Below the pieces are notes generated by a model. The model worked only from the letters and a program-made list of their open reading frames with translations. It was not told the origin of the DNA and did no database searches. DNA of 64,000 bases from Saccharomyces uvarum. Its lineage: Eukaryota; Ascomycota; Saccharomycetes; Saccharomycetales; Saccharomycetaceae. Shown here piece by piece: positions 49,830-63,369 of the stretch (position 1 is the stretch's first letter; the number at the start of each line of letters is the position of its first letter). The translations under genes were made by a program, and so were the position numbers. Location: NCBI GenBank assembly GCA_947243795.1, contig OX365937.1:558001-622000 (forward strand). Reading direction: 5' to 3'.

Positions 49830-50208
49830 ATGGCGCAGGTAAGAAGGACATATGTGTGCATGTTTGTGATGAGCTCGCTGGCGTGCGCGTACCTTAGGCA
49901 TTACTACGAACAAGTTATTCCAGGCGGTCACCTCGACTAACGACAAGGTCGCACACTTTGTCGTGTTCATGTGGGAGTCATGGCTGTTTGTGAAGATGTT
50001 TGCGCAGGACAGCGTGGCTGTGCGCAGGATGCAGATCAACAAGTACGTGCTGGGTGTGATCGTGTGTTCACTGGGCGCGAGTGTGTTGAGTGAGTTTGCC
50101 CAGAGCGTGGTGTCGCGTGGACAGAGGGTGTTTGACGTAAAGGATATCGTGTGCAATTTCTGGGGCAGTCTGCTTGGTGTCGGTGTTGCCTTCTACCAGG
50201 ACCGCTAG
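49830..50208 (+). CDS. VanZ-like membrane protein, read through a +1 frameshift (YJR112W-A orthologue)
   Basis: The gene lies in two frames. The first runs from the ATG at 49830 (context AACAATGG) for 22 codons, MAQVRRTYVCMFVMSSLACA then YL. The second is one base ahead, has no ATG before the VanZ core, and ends at 50208. The last shared point is the in-frame CTT AGG C at 49893-49899, the Ty1-type +1 frameshift heptamer; skipping the A at 49896 gives ..CAYL-GITTNKLFQAVTSTNDK.. and a 125-residue protein. It has four likely membrane helices and the VanZ family motifs NDKVAHFVVF, SEFAQSVVSRGQRVFD and KDIVCNFWGSLLG. No GTATGT or TACTAAC is present, so splicing is unlikely. Function unknown. Confidence 0.75.
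49893..49899 (+). promoter_or_regulatory. Candidate +1 programmed frameshift site CTT-AGG-C
   Basis: In frame 0 of the upstream coding part the codons are TAC CTT AGG CAT. CUU-AGG-C is the heptamer used by Ty1 and ABP140: peptidyl-tRNA-Leu slips one base while the rare AGG codon waits for its scarce tRNA. It is placed exactly where the frame must change. Confidence 0.75.
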
Positions 50209-50267
50209 ATAGATTATACGGTTATATATGTGTGTGTATATGTACAAGGGGAGATTTCCGTAACTAG

Positions 50268-51897
<1,630 letters not shown>

Positions 51898-52161
51898 ATG
51901 TCCCCGTTCATAACCATTCCACAGCAATACTTATACATCAGCAAGATCCGCTCAAAGCTGTCTCAGTGCGCTCTGGCCAAACGCCACCACAGAGACCTCG
52001 ACCTGCGGAAGATGGTCGGTCACGCCAACCTGCTGGACAGGGTCCTTGACGAGATCGACGCCCTGGACGGTGACTTTGTCCTCTACGACGGCGCTTCGGC
52101 TTCCACCGCCAGCGACGCCTCTTCTCTCGGTAAAAGTATCCGCCCCATCAGTATAATGTAA
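51898..52161 (+). CDS. YJR115W orthologue, ECM13-like small protein of unknown function
   Basis: 87 codons, ATG at 51898. The N-terminal half is the ECM13/YJR115W signature: FITIPQQYLYISKIRSKLSQ followed by LRKMVGHANLLDRVLDEID. The second half is variable and ends LGKSIRPISIM. No known domain, membrane segment or targeting signal. I remember the S. cerevisiae protein as clearly longer, so this copy may be shorter at the C-terminus; the stop at 52159-52161 is followed by sequence that does not look coding. A TATA box about 95 bp upstream suggests a stress- or carbon-regulated gene, which is inference. Confidence 0.8.
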   Translation: MSPFITIPQQYLYISKIRSKLSQCALAKRHHRDLDLRKMVGHANLLDRVLDEIDALDGDFVLYDGASASTASDASSLGKSIRPISIM

Positions 52162-52529
52162 CTGGCATGGCATGTTGTACATTTTTACGACGCGCGCGTC
52201 CGCCCGTCATCGCATACGAATGTTGAATCAGGCCAGAAACGAAAAAGACAACAAAAAAAACACTCGTTCAATTTCAGCTTCGAAAACGCTGAGACAATAG
52301 ACTTTACCGCATAATGCATATATACGTACGCCCATATACAGAGGTTCACATATATAAATATATATATATAACCGGAATTCTGCGCAGCTGGTGTTTTTGG
52401 GCATTTGCAAAAACATACCGGATGACCCAGTTTCGGCGCGACTTGACACAACATAATATAGTCTAGTTTAGTATAGAATAATAAAAGATTTACTAAAACG
52501 TCACTAAAAAAGCCTTCGCTCTTGCCGTC
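52162..52529. promoter_or_regulatory. YJR115W-TDA4 intergenic region
   Basis: About 368 bp; includes an alternating TA tract ATATATAAATATATATATA near 52350-52370 and a CGCGCG stretch near 52191-52198. It should hold the YJR115W terminator and the TDA4 promoter. Confidence 0.45.
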
Positions 52530-53366
52530 ATGAATGCCAACACTACCGCCTCGGCAATCGGGTTTGCCAGTCCTTTCGAGAAGCTGTCCCTCTTCCCGCA
52601 CTCGCCCAACTTGATACTCGCACATCTGCACGAGATCATCATCAGCTTCATCTTCTACCAGATCTCCTTCTCTTTCGTTGCACCGTTCTTGAACAGGGTG
52701 ATCTTCCGCAAGCACTACACCACGATCCATGACCCGTTATTGAAAGTCGATTTCGACGTCCACACCGTGTCGATGATCCAGGCCGTCGTCACGAACACCG
52801 TCCTGCTGCCCACTCTGGCCACGCCCATGCACTACAATCTCGTCACCTACGCGGATTCCTACAGCTCAATGGTCTCGTCGCTCAGCGTGGGCTACTTTCT
52901 TTGGGACCTGACCATGTGCATGCGCCATTTCAAGCTTTACGGGCTCGAATTCACCGGCCACGCCCTTGGATCCACGTACGTGTTTCTGTTGTCCTTGAGG
53001 CCGTTCTGCCAGCCCTTCATCGGCAGGTTCCTCATCTACGAGGCCTCCACCCCCTTCGTCAATATCAACTGGTTTATCGTGCAGTGTAACGCGAAGAGCA
53101 AGAACTCCATCCCGCTGTGGTTCAACGTCGTCAACGGCCTCCTGCTCATGGCCGTGTTCTTCTTGGTCAGAATTTGCTGGGGCACTCTCGCATCCGCCCT
53201 CTTGTTCAAGCAGATGTGGAATGTCAGAGATGAGTTGCCCAAAGCCTCCGCCGCCATAATGATGTCGCTGAACGTCTTCATGAACTTGCTGAACGTCGTG
53301 TGGTTTAAGAAAATGCTCAGGATAATCAAGAAACTTACAAAGCCTGCCCCACCTAAGCTCGACTGA
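52530..53366 (+). CDS. TDA4: TDA4, TLC-domain membrane protein (YJR116W orthologue)
   Basis: 278 codons, ATG at 52530; S. cerevisiae Tda4 is 279. Six to seven hydrophobic segments form a TLC (TRAM-LAG1-CLN8) domain, including the helix HLHEIIISFIFYQISFSFVA and the later segments around YFLWDLTMCMRHFKLYGLEF. The C-terminus is cytosolic and basic with Pro (KKLTKPAPPKLD). Members of the family handle sphingolipids or act as ER lipid sensors; the role of Tda4 is not known. The gene is G+C-rich with C-ending codons. Confidence 0.92.
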   Translation: MNANTTASAIGFASPFEKLSLFPHSPNLILAHLHEIIISFIFYQISFSFVAPFLNRVIFRKHYTTIHDPLLKVDFDVHTVSMIQAVVTNTVLLPTLATPMHYNLVTYADSYSSMVSSLSVGYFLWDLTMCMRHFKLYGLEFTGHALGSTYVFLLSLRPFCQPFIGRFLIYEASTPFVNINWFIVQCNAKSKNSIPLWFNVVNGLLLMAVFFLVRICWGTLASALLFKQMWNVRDELPKASAAIMMSLNVFMNLLNVVWFKKMLRIIKKLTKPAPPKLD

Positions 53367-53604
53367 TCGGTCGCCGATACGTTTTTACATACCTCTCTGT
53401 ATATTCCTATAGACAAAAAAAAAGCCATAGATTATTTCGTCTACTTCGTACGTCATTCTTTCTTCCTGCGTTTTGCCCTTTTCTTCCTGAAATTGAACGA
53501 AAAATAGAAAAAAGAATGAACAAGAAACGTAGCCAAACTATACTCTGCACAATTCTGAAAATGAGGAGGGGAAAAAAGAAGGAAAAAACTGCAGGCCTTT
53601 ACTC

Positions 53605-54966
53605 ATGTTTGATCTCAAGACAATTGTTGACCGTCCTAATATTCCGTGGAAACTAATCATTTCTGCGTTCTCCATCGCTCAATTTTCTTTCGAATCTTAC
53701 CTAACCTACAGACAATACAAAAAGCTATCTGAAACAAAGCTACCTCCTGTCCTGGAAGACGAAATCGACAATGAAACTTTCAATAAATCCAGGAACTACT
53801 CCCGGGCCAAGGCCAAGTTTTCTATCTTCAGCGATGTCTACAACCTGGGCCAAAAGCTAGTCTTCATCAAATACAATTTCTTCCCTAAAATCTGGCACAT
53901 CGCCGTTACCTTGTCAAACGCAATCCTGCCGGTCAAATTCCACATGGTCTCCACCGTTGCGCAAAGTTTGTGTTTCTTGGGTCTTTTATCCAGTTTGTCC
54001 ACCTTGGTTGATTTGCCACTATCCTACTACACTCACTTCGTCTTGGAAGAAAAATTCGGTTTCAATAAATTGACCTTCAAATTATGGATCACCGACATGT
54101 TCAAGAGTCTGACTTTGGCTTACGCCATCGGCGGCCCCATCCTTTACCTGTTCCTGAAGATTTTTGATAAATTTCCTACTGATTTCCTTTGGTACATTAT
54201 GGTCTTCTTATTCATCGTACAAGTCTTAGCCATGACAATCATCCCAGTTTTCATCATGCCATTGTTCAATAAGTTCACTCCCTTAGAAGAAGGCGAATTG
54301 AAGAAATCTATCGAGAATTTGGCTGACAGAGTTGGCTTCCCCCTAGATCAGATATTCGTCATTGATGGATCCAAGAGATCTTCTCATTCAAACGCCTATT
54401 TCACAGGGTTGCCTTTCACTAGTAAGAGAATTGTATTGTTTGACACTCTGGTTAACAGTAACTCCACGGACGAAATTACAGCTGTTTTGGCCCATGAAAT
54501 CGGTCACTGGCAAAAAAATCACATTGTTAATATGGTCATCTTCAGCCAGTTGCACACTTTCCTTATTTTCACACTTTTCACCAGCGTCTACAGAAACTCT
54601 TCATTTTACAACACCTTTGGCTTTTTCACAGAGGGGTTGACCGCTGGCTTCATTGACCCGGTCATCACTAAAGAATTTCCTATTATCATTGGATTTATGC
54701 TATTTAATGATTTGTTAACTCCACTAGAATGTGTCATGCAGTTTGTAATGAGTTTGATTTCTAGAACTCATGAATATCAAGCTGACGCTTATGCTAAGAA
54801 GTTGGGCTACAAGCAAAACCTATGTAGAGCCTTGATTGATTTACAGATCAAAAACCTGTCTACCATGAATGTGGATCCCCTATATTCAAGCTACCATTAT
54901 TCTCACCCTACTCTAGCTGAAAGATTAACTGCTTTGGACTACGTTAGTGAAAAGAAAAAAAACTGA
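53605..54966 (+). CDS. STE24: STE24, CAAX prenyl protease
   Basis: 453 codons, the same as S. cerevisiae Ste24, ATG at 53605. It is an M48 zinc metalloprotease with several membrane helices; the zinc motif HEIGH begins at His297 (LAHEIGHWQKNH), and the third ligand Glu lies in RTHEYQADAYAKKLG. It makes the two cleavages of the a-factor precursor, removing the AAX residues and then part of the N-terminal extension, in the ER and inner nuclear membrane, and clears clogged translocons. The C-terminal KKKN is basic and may serve ER retention. The gene converges with ILM1. Confidence 0.97.
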   Translation: MFDLKTIVDRPNIPWKLIISAFSIAQFSFESYLTYRQYKKLSETKLPPVLEDEIDNETFNKSRNYSRAKAKFSIFSDVYNLGQKLVFIKYNFFPKIWHIAVTLSNAILPVKFHMVSTVAQSLCFLGLLSSLSTLVDLPLSYYTHFVLEEKFGFNKLTFKLWITDMFKSLTLAYAIGGPILYLFLKIFDKFPTDFLWYIMVFLFIVQVLAMTIIPVFIMPLFNKFTPLEEGELKKSIENLADRVGFPLDQIFVIDGSKRSSHSNAYFTGLPFTSKRIVLFDTLVNSNSTDEITAVLAHEIGHWQKNHIVNMVIFSQLHTFLIFTLFTSVYRNSSFYNTFGFFTEGLTAGFIDPVITKEFPIIIGFMLFNDLLTPLECVMQFVMSLISRTHEYQADAYAKKLGYKQNLCRALIDLQIKNLSTMNVDPLYSSYHYSHPTLAERLTALDYVSEKKKN

Positions 54967-55084
54967 TCTAGAAAATATATATATTAGCATGTACCATTAA
55001 CTTGAGCTATATTATGTTTATATATACATATCTATATAAAAACGAGGACAAGGGAAACAATTTCCTTCAGCACCAGTCGCCATC

Positions 55085-55660
55085 TCATTCTCCATCTTCT
55101 TCTTCTTCTTCTTCGTCGTCTTCTTCTTCGTCATTGGTTATTTCGATGATTTCCGTCGTTTCTGTTTTCACAACAAATGGTTGAGGCTCTTCAACGTCCT
55201 GTTCATCAAGCATAAATTGATTCGTTCTTTTAAATTGTTCATTTTTTTCCTCCCTAACAGCGTTATACAAAAGGAAATTTATCCAAACCTCTACAAAACA
55301 GTAGATGAAAACAGCGTTATTATGGATGTATAAGTTTGATTCCCAAAGATATGAAACACCTGTTAAAATGAAAAAAAATAATAATCTAAGCGGAACAATA
55401 GATTGGAAGTATTTTTCATTGTTTTCTAACAATGGAATCAGATCGTGGATACCATTTACGACAAATAGAAGAGCAAAAAGACCCAGTTGGCCATTATAAC
55501 GTGACAATGTTAATTGTGGTAAGTTCATGGCTTGCGTCAAGACTAAGAAATACGAATTTTGCAAAATCGAACTAACATTCTTCAAACAAAAAAACGCGAT
55601 GGTGAATAAAAATGCCACTCTGAAAAAAGTAACATTTGTAGTATTAAAGGCTTGAGCCAT
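55085..55660 (-). CDS. ILM1: ILM1, ER membrane protein
   Basis: 191 codons, ATG at 55660-55658; S. cerevisiae Ilm1 is about 203. Four hydrophobic segments (about 10-30, 48-68, 82-104, 110-130) precede a hydrophilic C-terminal tail that ends in a run of Glu and Asp coded by a CTT/CGT-type microsatellite at 55092-55131. The tail length probably explains the difference from S. cerevisiae. Loss in S. cerevisiae raises loss of mitochondrial DNA; the biochemical role is unclear. Confidence 0.92.
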   Translation of the reverse strand: MAQAFNTTNVTFFRVAFLFTIAFFCLKNVSSILQNSYFLVLTQAMNLPQLTLSRYNGQLGLFALLFVVNGIHDLIPLLENNEKYFQSIVPLRLLFFFILTGVSYLWESNLYIHNNAVFIYCFVEVWINFLLYNAVREEKNEQFKRTNQFMLDEQDVEEPQPFVVKTETTEIIEITNDEEEDDEEEEEEDGE

Positions 55661-55876
55661 ATTCTATGATTTATTCGTTGTTTCTTATCTGGCGTATTAG
55701 TATTCCTGTCGGTTATAGTTACAATAACCATCAACCTTATTCAAGAATCGATCGACGTTATTATTTTCATTTTTCAAGTGAGGTTCGGTTCGCGTGCCAG
55801 TGGCGGTCCAAATACCAAATATTTGAATTTGAGAAAGGAAAAAGAGGAATCGTTATGCAGTACAGAATACTAATGA

Positions 55877-58069
55877 TTATTTATCTAGCTTTACACCAAC
55901 TTGCTTTATTAAAGTCTCAATGTCTTCCAATGATTTGGTTAAGTACAACTCATCGTTGTCGCACGATTCTTCGTCACCACTACTGTTTGAGTTTTGGAGC
56001 GTCTTCAAGAAATCCTGAGTGCACAAGACACTTGAATTACGATTTGTCGTGGGTATTTCATTCCACTGCTTGATACTTAAATGGGTTTTCTTGTACCTTT
56101 TATGTGTTCTTACAGATTCGGGGTCACTAACCGCGTGCAATACAAAGGCCACTGAACATATGGTTTTACATTGGGAACAGAATACATCGTATTCGTCATC
56201 TTCATCATCTGGACCGGCATTTAAGGTCAGAAGGTGCGTGCGTGGCACAATGGCTTGAATTCTTCGTATACATTTCAATTCCTTATTATAGAACACGATC
56301 AATGAAGAGTAACATTGTCTAGCAAAGGCGTCATTGAAGGATAAAGTATTGTTATTGTATTTATTCAAAATGTTGATCATCAAATCAAACATATCGAAGA
56401 CACACGGTTTTTGGGTTGACTTATAATCTGTTATAGCACCAAATCCATAAGGTAGCCAGAAATCTGTAGTAAAATTTACAGCTTCATTAAAGTTGAAACC
56501 CGTGTTAAACCCAGCATGATAACATTTTGGGAACGTTATAATGTATTCGTTAGGTCTCTGAATGGCTTTATACACGGGAATGCCGAACTTTTTAAAGTTC
56601 GGGTCATAGGGGGATATTAAAGTCACTAGTTGATGCAATAAATCAGGCTGTTTGATAAATAAGTCAGGTGACAGGTCATTTAGTAGGTCATTAAATTTTG
56701 CACAGCCCGATTCAGGAATACTGTACCAAACTTTAGGATCACCTTGATGTTGATAATTGGCGCTTAGAGTATATTGGTCTTCCATGTGCCAACAAAACGT
56801 GGAGAACAATGATCCGATGTAAAGCCATGGAATGGTCATGCCCGAAATGTTTCTTTCAAACAGTGGTAATAGCGAATTATGAACCACGGGCAAATTAGTT
56901 AGATTCATGGGATGATCGCAATACTTGAGATAATCCTTCTGTTCGCTCTCAGTCAGATTCTTGGGTATAAATTCTCTCGTGGGGAATCCAGTGATTTGTC
57001 CCGGAGATTCGTTGTGTATGTCAGCACCGTATTTGACTGTCGTTAATTCGTTGCGATGGTCTTCGGTGACCAAATTCCAGAACATCTCTTCCAGCTCATC
57101 TATTGACAGCGTTCGTTTGGATAGCAGTTTGATGTTTTGATGGTTACAGTATTTTTGGAACTCCAATAGGGAATAGTCGTGCGAGTCCTGCGTGAAACCG
57201 TAGTACCCATTGCCGACAATACAAGTATTACAGATCCAATCACCGGGGGGCACACGCTCCAAAGGCGGTGTCAAACAGTATATATGGAACGGCTTATCGC
57301 ACGAATCACACAAGATCGTCCTCTTTGGATTGTCCGTCTTGTGGCACACGATGCAAGCCTCATCGTCGTCCTCTTCGGAACCGGACCTAGAATCCGAATC
57401 AGATCCAAGATCAAAGCCGTCCTCCTCATCATCACTTAGCAGAGACTTCGGGTACTGATCATTATGCAGTGCTGTGTGGACATTCTCATTCAACGAATGA
57501 AGAAATATACAGTACGAGGCAATGTATTTTTCAAAAATGTGTTTCAACAACCCAGTTGGCACTTTGAGTTTTTTAGAGATCGTCCTCCAAAGACTAGCGT
57601 TCTCTCTGATTTGAGAAATCCCTACGAATTTCAGTCCTTTTCTAGAAGATTGCGAAGTGTCAGCGAGCGCCGGTTTAGTTTTTATTAATTCAGCGAAGAT
57701 GTCATAAAAGTAGATTTTTTTTTGAAGGGTTTCCGCTGGGTTAGCAGGATCTGAATATTCCACCACGGCGTAAGGTATTTTCAGTATATTTTTCGTCGGA
57801 TCCTTAACAGATCTATTAAAATTATTTAGCTGCTTCATGAAAAATAGCCTGCACCTATTTATCAGGTCTAGATTTTCCAGATTTTGAATTCTTGGCTGGA
57901 ACGTGAAGTTCTGCATGTCTATCGACAGCGGGGGACGGAAGTCCCCCGGTGGTATGATCTTGATCATACCATACCGTATGCCGAGCCTCTTGATGTGAGG
58001 GTTAGAGAGATAGTCGATGGGGTTTTCGAACTCTTGTCCGGTAGGGTATAGGGTAGGAATTTTTTCCAT
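55877..58069 (-). CDS. JHD2: JHD2, JmjC histone H3K4 demethylase
   Basis: 730 codons from the ATG at 58069-58067 (MEKIPTLYPTGQEFENP); an extension of 20 codons upstream starts only at TTG. S. cerevisiae Jhd2 is 728. Domain order: JmjN (about 1-45), a PHD finger (about 235-285, CIVCHKTDN..CDSCDKPFHIYC..CNTC), JmjC (about 380-550) and a C-terminal C5HC2 zinc finger (CSQCKTICS). Iron ligands are His428 in HMED and the His of CYHAGFN; 2-oxoglutarate contacts follow. It removes methyl groups from H3K4me3/me2 in the nucleus and influences sporulation and ageing. An acidic stretch lies just before the PHD finger. Confidence 0.96.
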   Translation of the reverse strand: MEKIPTLYPTGQEFENPIDYLSNPHIKRLGIRYGMIKIIPPGDFRPPLSIDMQNFTFQPRIQNLENLDLINRCRLFFMKQLNNFNRSVKDPTKNILKIPYAVVEYSDPANPAETLQKKIYFYDIFAELIKTKPALADTSQSSRKGLKFVGISQIRENASLWRTISKKLKVPTGLLKHIFEKYIASYCIFLHSLNENVHTALHNDQYPKSLLSDDEEDGFDLGSDSDSRSGSEEDDDEACIVCHKTDNPKRTILCDSCDKPFHIYCLTPPLERVPPGDWICNTCIVGNGYYGFTQDSHDYSLLEFQKYCNHQNIKLLSKRTLSIDELEEMFWNLVTEDHRNELTTVKYGADIHNESPGQITGFPTREFIPKNLTESEQKDYLKYCDHPMNLTNLPVVHNSLLPLFERNISGMTIPWLYIGSLFSTFCWHMEDQYTLSANYQHQGDPKVWYSIPESGCAKFNDLLNDLSPDLFIKQPDLLHQLVTLISPYDPNFKKFGIPVYKAIQRPNEYIITFPKCYHAGFNTGFNFNEAVNFTTDFWLPYGFGAITDYKSTQKPCVFDMFDLMINILNKYNNNTLSFNDAFARQCYSSLIVFYNKELKCIRRIQAIVPRTHLLTLNAGPDDEDDEYDVFCSQCKTICSVAFVLHAVSDPESVRTHKRYKKTHLSIKQWNEIPTTNRNSSVLCTQDFLKTLQNSNSSGDEESCDNDELYLTKSLEDIETLIKQVGVKLDK

Positions 58070-60681
<2,612 letters not shown>

Positions 60682-61248
60682 AAGAAGAAATAAAGCTTAA
60701 ACCAAGGAAAGCAAAAATTAAAATACTAAAGGATAAACAAAAAGAGTGATGGGGGGAAGAAAAGCATTCCTTTTTTGGTCCCTGTCACCTTCTTGTCTAT
60801 TAGTATTATTATGTTACGATATTCATTCATTATCCTATTGATATTTTCTTTATATTCACTAAAAAAAATTTATTCTATACGACTGACTATAATTTTTTAC
60901 TCCCAACTGTAAGTAAATAACACTCACGCATACATATATAGTATAAGATGTAGGTTCTGTAAAAAATGAAGCCCCCGCCCAATAGAAGTAAAAAGCCGGC
61001 TACTACTCGATGGTAAACGCCTTTCTTGAGTCGTGCTCTTTGTACTCACGTATATGTATGTAAATTTGATGTTACCCTGCCTTCTTAAGCATTGGTATTA
61101 TAATGTATAGCTGACTAATAACTACTTGGGGTTGACGTGTAGGTATATTCGATGTAGTTTTAAAGTGCCACCTCCTGATCCTTCGTTAAGAATACTGTTT
61201 ATCGACACGTTTCTTGTGTCAAGTCCTGAGGCACTTCCCCCACGGATC
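60682..61248. promoter_or_regulatory. ATP2 3' region and IBA57 promoter
   Basis: About 570 bp. The first 200 bp are ATP2 3' UTR; in S. cerevisiae this UTR helps place ATP2 mRNA near mitochondria. TATATAGTATAAG-type sequence lies near 60936-60947. No gene is seen; the frame that enters IBA57 from 61126 begins at TTG. Confidence 0.5.
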
Positions 61249-62742
61249 ATGTTCATCAGTACAAGATGCAGAAATAATGGCTTCACCCTTAAGAACTTTG
61301 TATGGGCCAAATCATCGATTTTCCGATCTGTTTCGAATCAATCAGTGAAGACAAAAGCGGCTAAAAAACCAGATGGTATTTTCAGTTATGCTCCAATAAA
61401 CAACAAGTCTTACATCAAGATACGAGGACCCGACACTGTAAAGTTTTTGAATGGATTAATTACCTCAAAACTTTTGCCTACTTTTATCAAGAAAAACCTG
61501 ACCACTATAGAAAACAGTGAGAACCAACCAGAAACAGACAAGAATAAGGCCACTCCGAATGTTCCTGTGCCCGAATTCGATGCGAGACTGGGGAATTGGG
61601 GGCTATACAATGAAATAGGTATTCAAGGGTCTTATATCTCTAGATTTGGTTTATATTCTGCCTTTTTGAACGGTAAGGGGAAACTGATAACAGACACAAT
61701 TGTTTATCCCACACCCGTATCATTAAGTGAGGGAACTCCGAACTACCCCGAATATTTATTAGAGCTCCATGAGAATGTCGTGGATAAGATCCTACATGTT
61801 TTGCAAAGTCATAAATTGGCAAGTAAGATTAAATTTGAAAAGATCGATCATCTCTCTCTAAAAAATTGGAATGTTGAAGTCCAATTCCCCAATTTGCCCG
61901 AAGATATTGAAAATCCATGGTTTGACAACTTGTTAGATCCCATGGCTTTGGCAAAGACTTCCGAAGATGCTAGTAATTTTGCTGCCAATGTTTTACAGTC
62001 TCTATTCAAATCAGATCCCAGAATTTTGGGTGTTTATGTTGAGAGAAGGACCGAGTTGATCTCAAGACACAATTCCACCTTTCCGCAATCCTTCAGGCTG
62101 GTCACTTCACAGCAAGTGGAGGATCCATCCAAATTATTTAATTTTGACGTTTTTGAGTTCCCCTTCCAAGTAAAGAGAATGGACCCTGCCGAAATCAGAC
62201 AGAGGAGGTTCCAAAACGGTCTTGTAGATAGTACCCAGGATTATAAGCCTGAAACCTTACTGCCTTTAGAACTGAATTTCGATTTTCTACCCAATACCAT
62301 AAGCACAAATAAAGGTTGTTATGTAGGTCAAGAGTTAACGGCTAGGACGTATGCCACCGGTATTCTGCGGAAACGTCTAGTGCCTGTTAAGTTGGAAAAT
62401 CACAGCCATTTGGATACAGATCCAGAGAAAAAGTACCCAGAATTCCATCTAGATTCAACAATCGAAAAGGATTTTGCTCATCCCGACTCAGCGCCTAATC
62501 CGTTCGCTAATAAAACGTCAGCACTATCCAAGAGGAAACAAAGACCAGCCGGTTCGTTGATCGCTAACGAGGGCCAGTATGGTGTAGCATTATTAAGGAT
62601 TGAGCATTTCTCCGTAGCCTTCTCATCTGACGAGCCTGTAGAGTTTTCCATAACTACAACAAAGGGCGAAAACGTCAAGATCATACCTCAAATACCATTA
62701 TGGTTCGACAATTGGCAACAAAACAACGCCCTCCGTAAATAA
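61249..62742 (+). CDS. IBA57: IBA57 (CAF17), mitochondrial [4Fe-4S] cluster assembly factor
   Basis: 497 codons from the ATG at 61249 (MFISTRCRNNGFTLKN), equal to the S. cerevisiae length; the frame runs 41 codons further up but only to a TTG. The basic N-terminus is a mitochondrial presequence. The body is a GcvT/YgfZ-type folate-binding fold, with the family motif KGCYVGQE (Cys357) in NKGCYVGQELTART. With Isa1 and Isa2 it converts [2Fe-2S] to [4Fe-4S] clusters for aconitase, lipoate synthase and biotin synthase. A Lys/Ser-rich insert (about 395-425) is variable. Confidence 0.95.
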   Translation: MFISTRCRNNGFTLKNFVWAKSSIFRSVSNQSVKTKAAKKPDGIFSYAPINNKSYIKIRGPDTVKFLNGLITSKLLPTFIKKNLTTIENSENQPETDKNKATPNVPVPEFDARLGNWGLYNEIGIQGSYISRFGLYSAFLNGKGKLITDTIVYPTPVSLSEGTPNYPEYLLELHENVVDKILHVLQSHKLASKIKFEKIDHLSLKNWNVEVQFPNLPEDIENPWFDNLLDPMALAKTSEDASNFAANVLQSLFKSDPRILGVYVERRTELISRHNSTFPQSFRLVTSQQVEDPSKLFNFDVFEFPFQVKRMDPAEIRQRRFQNGLVDSTQDYKPETLLPLELNFDFLPNTISTNKGCYVGQELTARTYATGILRKRLVPVKLENHSHLDTDPEKKYPEFHLDSTIEKDFAHPDSAPNPFANKTSALSKRKQRPAGSLIANEGQYGVALLRIEHFSVAFSSDEPVEFSITTTKGENVKIIPQIPLWFDNWQQNNALRK

Positions 62743-63369
62743 GTGACACAGAATACACTGTTAATAACGCTAGTGCATATTCATATATACATATACATAA
62801 ACAAGAAAAAGCCTGCATTTTCATCTCAATATCTTTTCTCATCTTACCCATTTTTCCAAGACGTCTTCCCCGGTATTACACCCATCTCCCATCTTTTTTT
62901 ACCTCCAGCTCACCACCCGTACACCTTTTTCAAGATGTATAATTAAAAAATACGAGAAATGCTTTGCATTATTTTTTCTGAATGTATCCTTCCTGGCAAA
63001 CGGGCGCCCAGTGCCATGCGGGCGGAAAAGGATGATTCCTTTCGCCAGAAGGGGCAAAGCGTCGCTTCGTCTTGCCGTGTCGCGTCCTTTCTAGGCCGGC
63101 ATCTGGTAAGGAAAGTTCCTGCGCAAGCTCCCCAAGCTCTACCACGGGCAGGTGGCAGACTCACCAAACCCTTCCACTCTAGAGTACCTCTACGCCCACA
63201 TTACTGGATGATGGATTACCCACAATGTACCCATTGAATTCTAAAAGATTTTGTACTTTTATCAACACTTAAAATTTCATCTTGATTAATTAAATTACTT
63301 TTTTATTTGTAATTAAACACTTCTTATAATACCAAGAAAAGAGACTAGTAATAACCGACCATTCCAAAG
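62743..63369. promoter_or_regulatory. IBA57-RPS5 intergenic region
   Basis: About 630 bp. A G+C-rich segment (62995-63180) is followed by TACCCACAATGTACCCATTG near 63219-63238, two weak Rap1-like cores, and then a T-rich, A-rich leader before RPS5. This should be the RPS5 promoter; the activator site cannot be fixed by eye. Confidence 0.5.

Noticed and set aside
49839-49922. Intron model for the VanZ-like gene (5' site GTAAGA after ATGGCGCAG, 3' site TTCCAG)
   Set aside because: GTAAGA is a poor yeast 5' site. The only branch-like sequence, TACTACG, lacks the branch adenosine. The model would also delete the first membrane helix. The in-phase CTTAGGC explains the frame change better.
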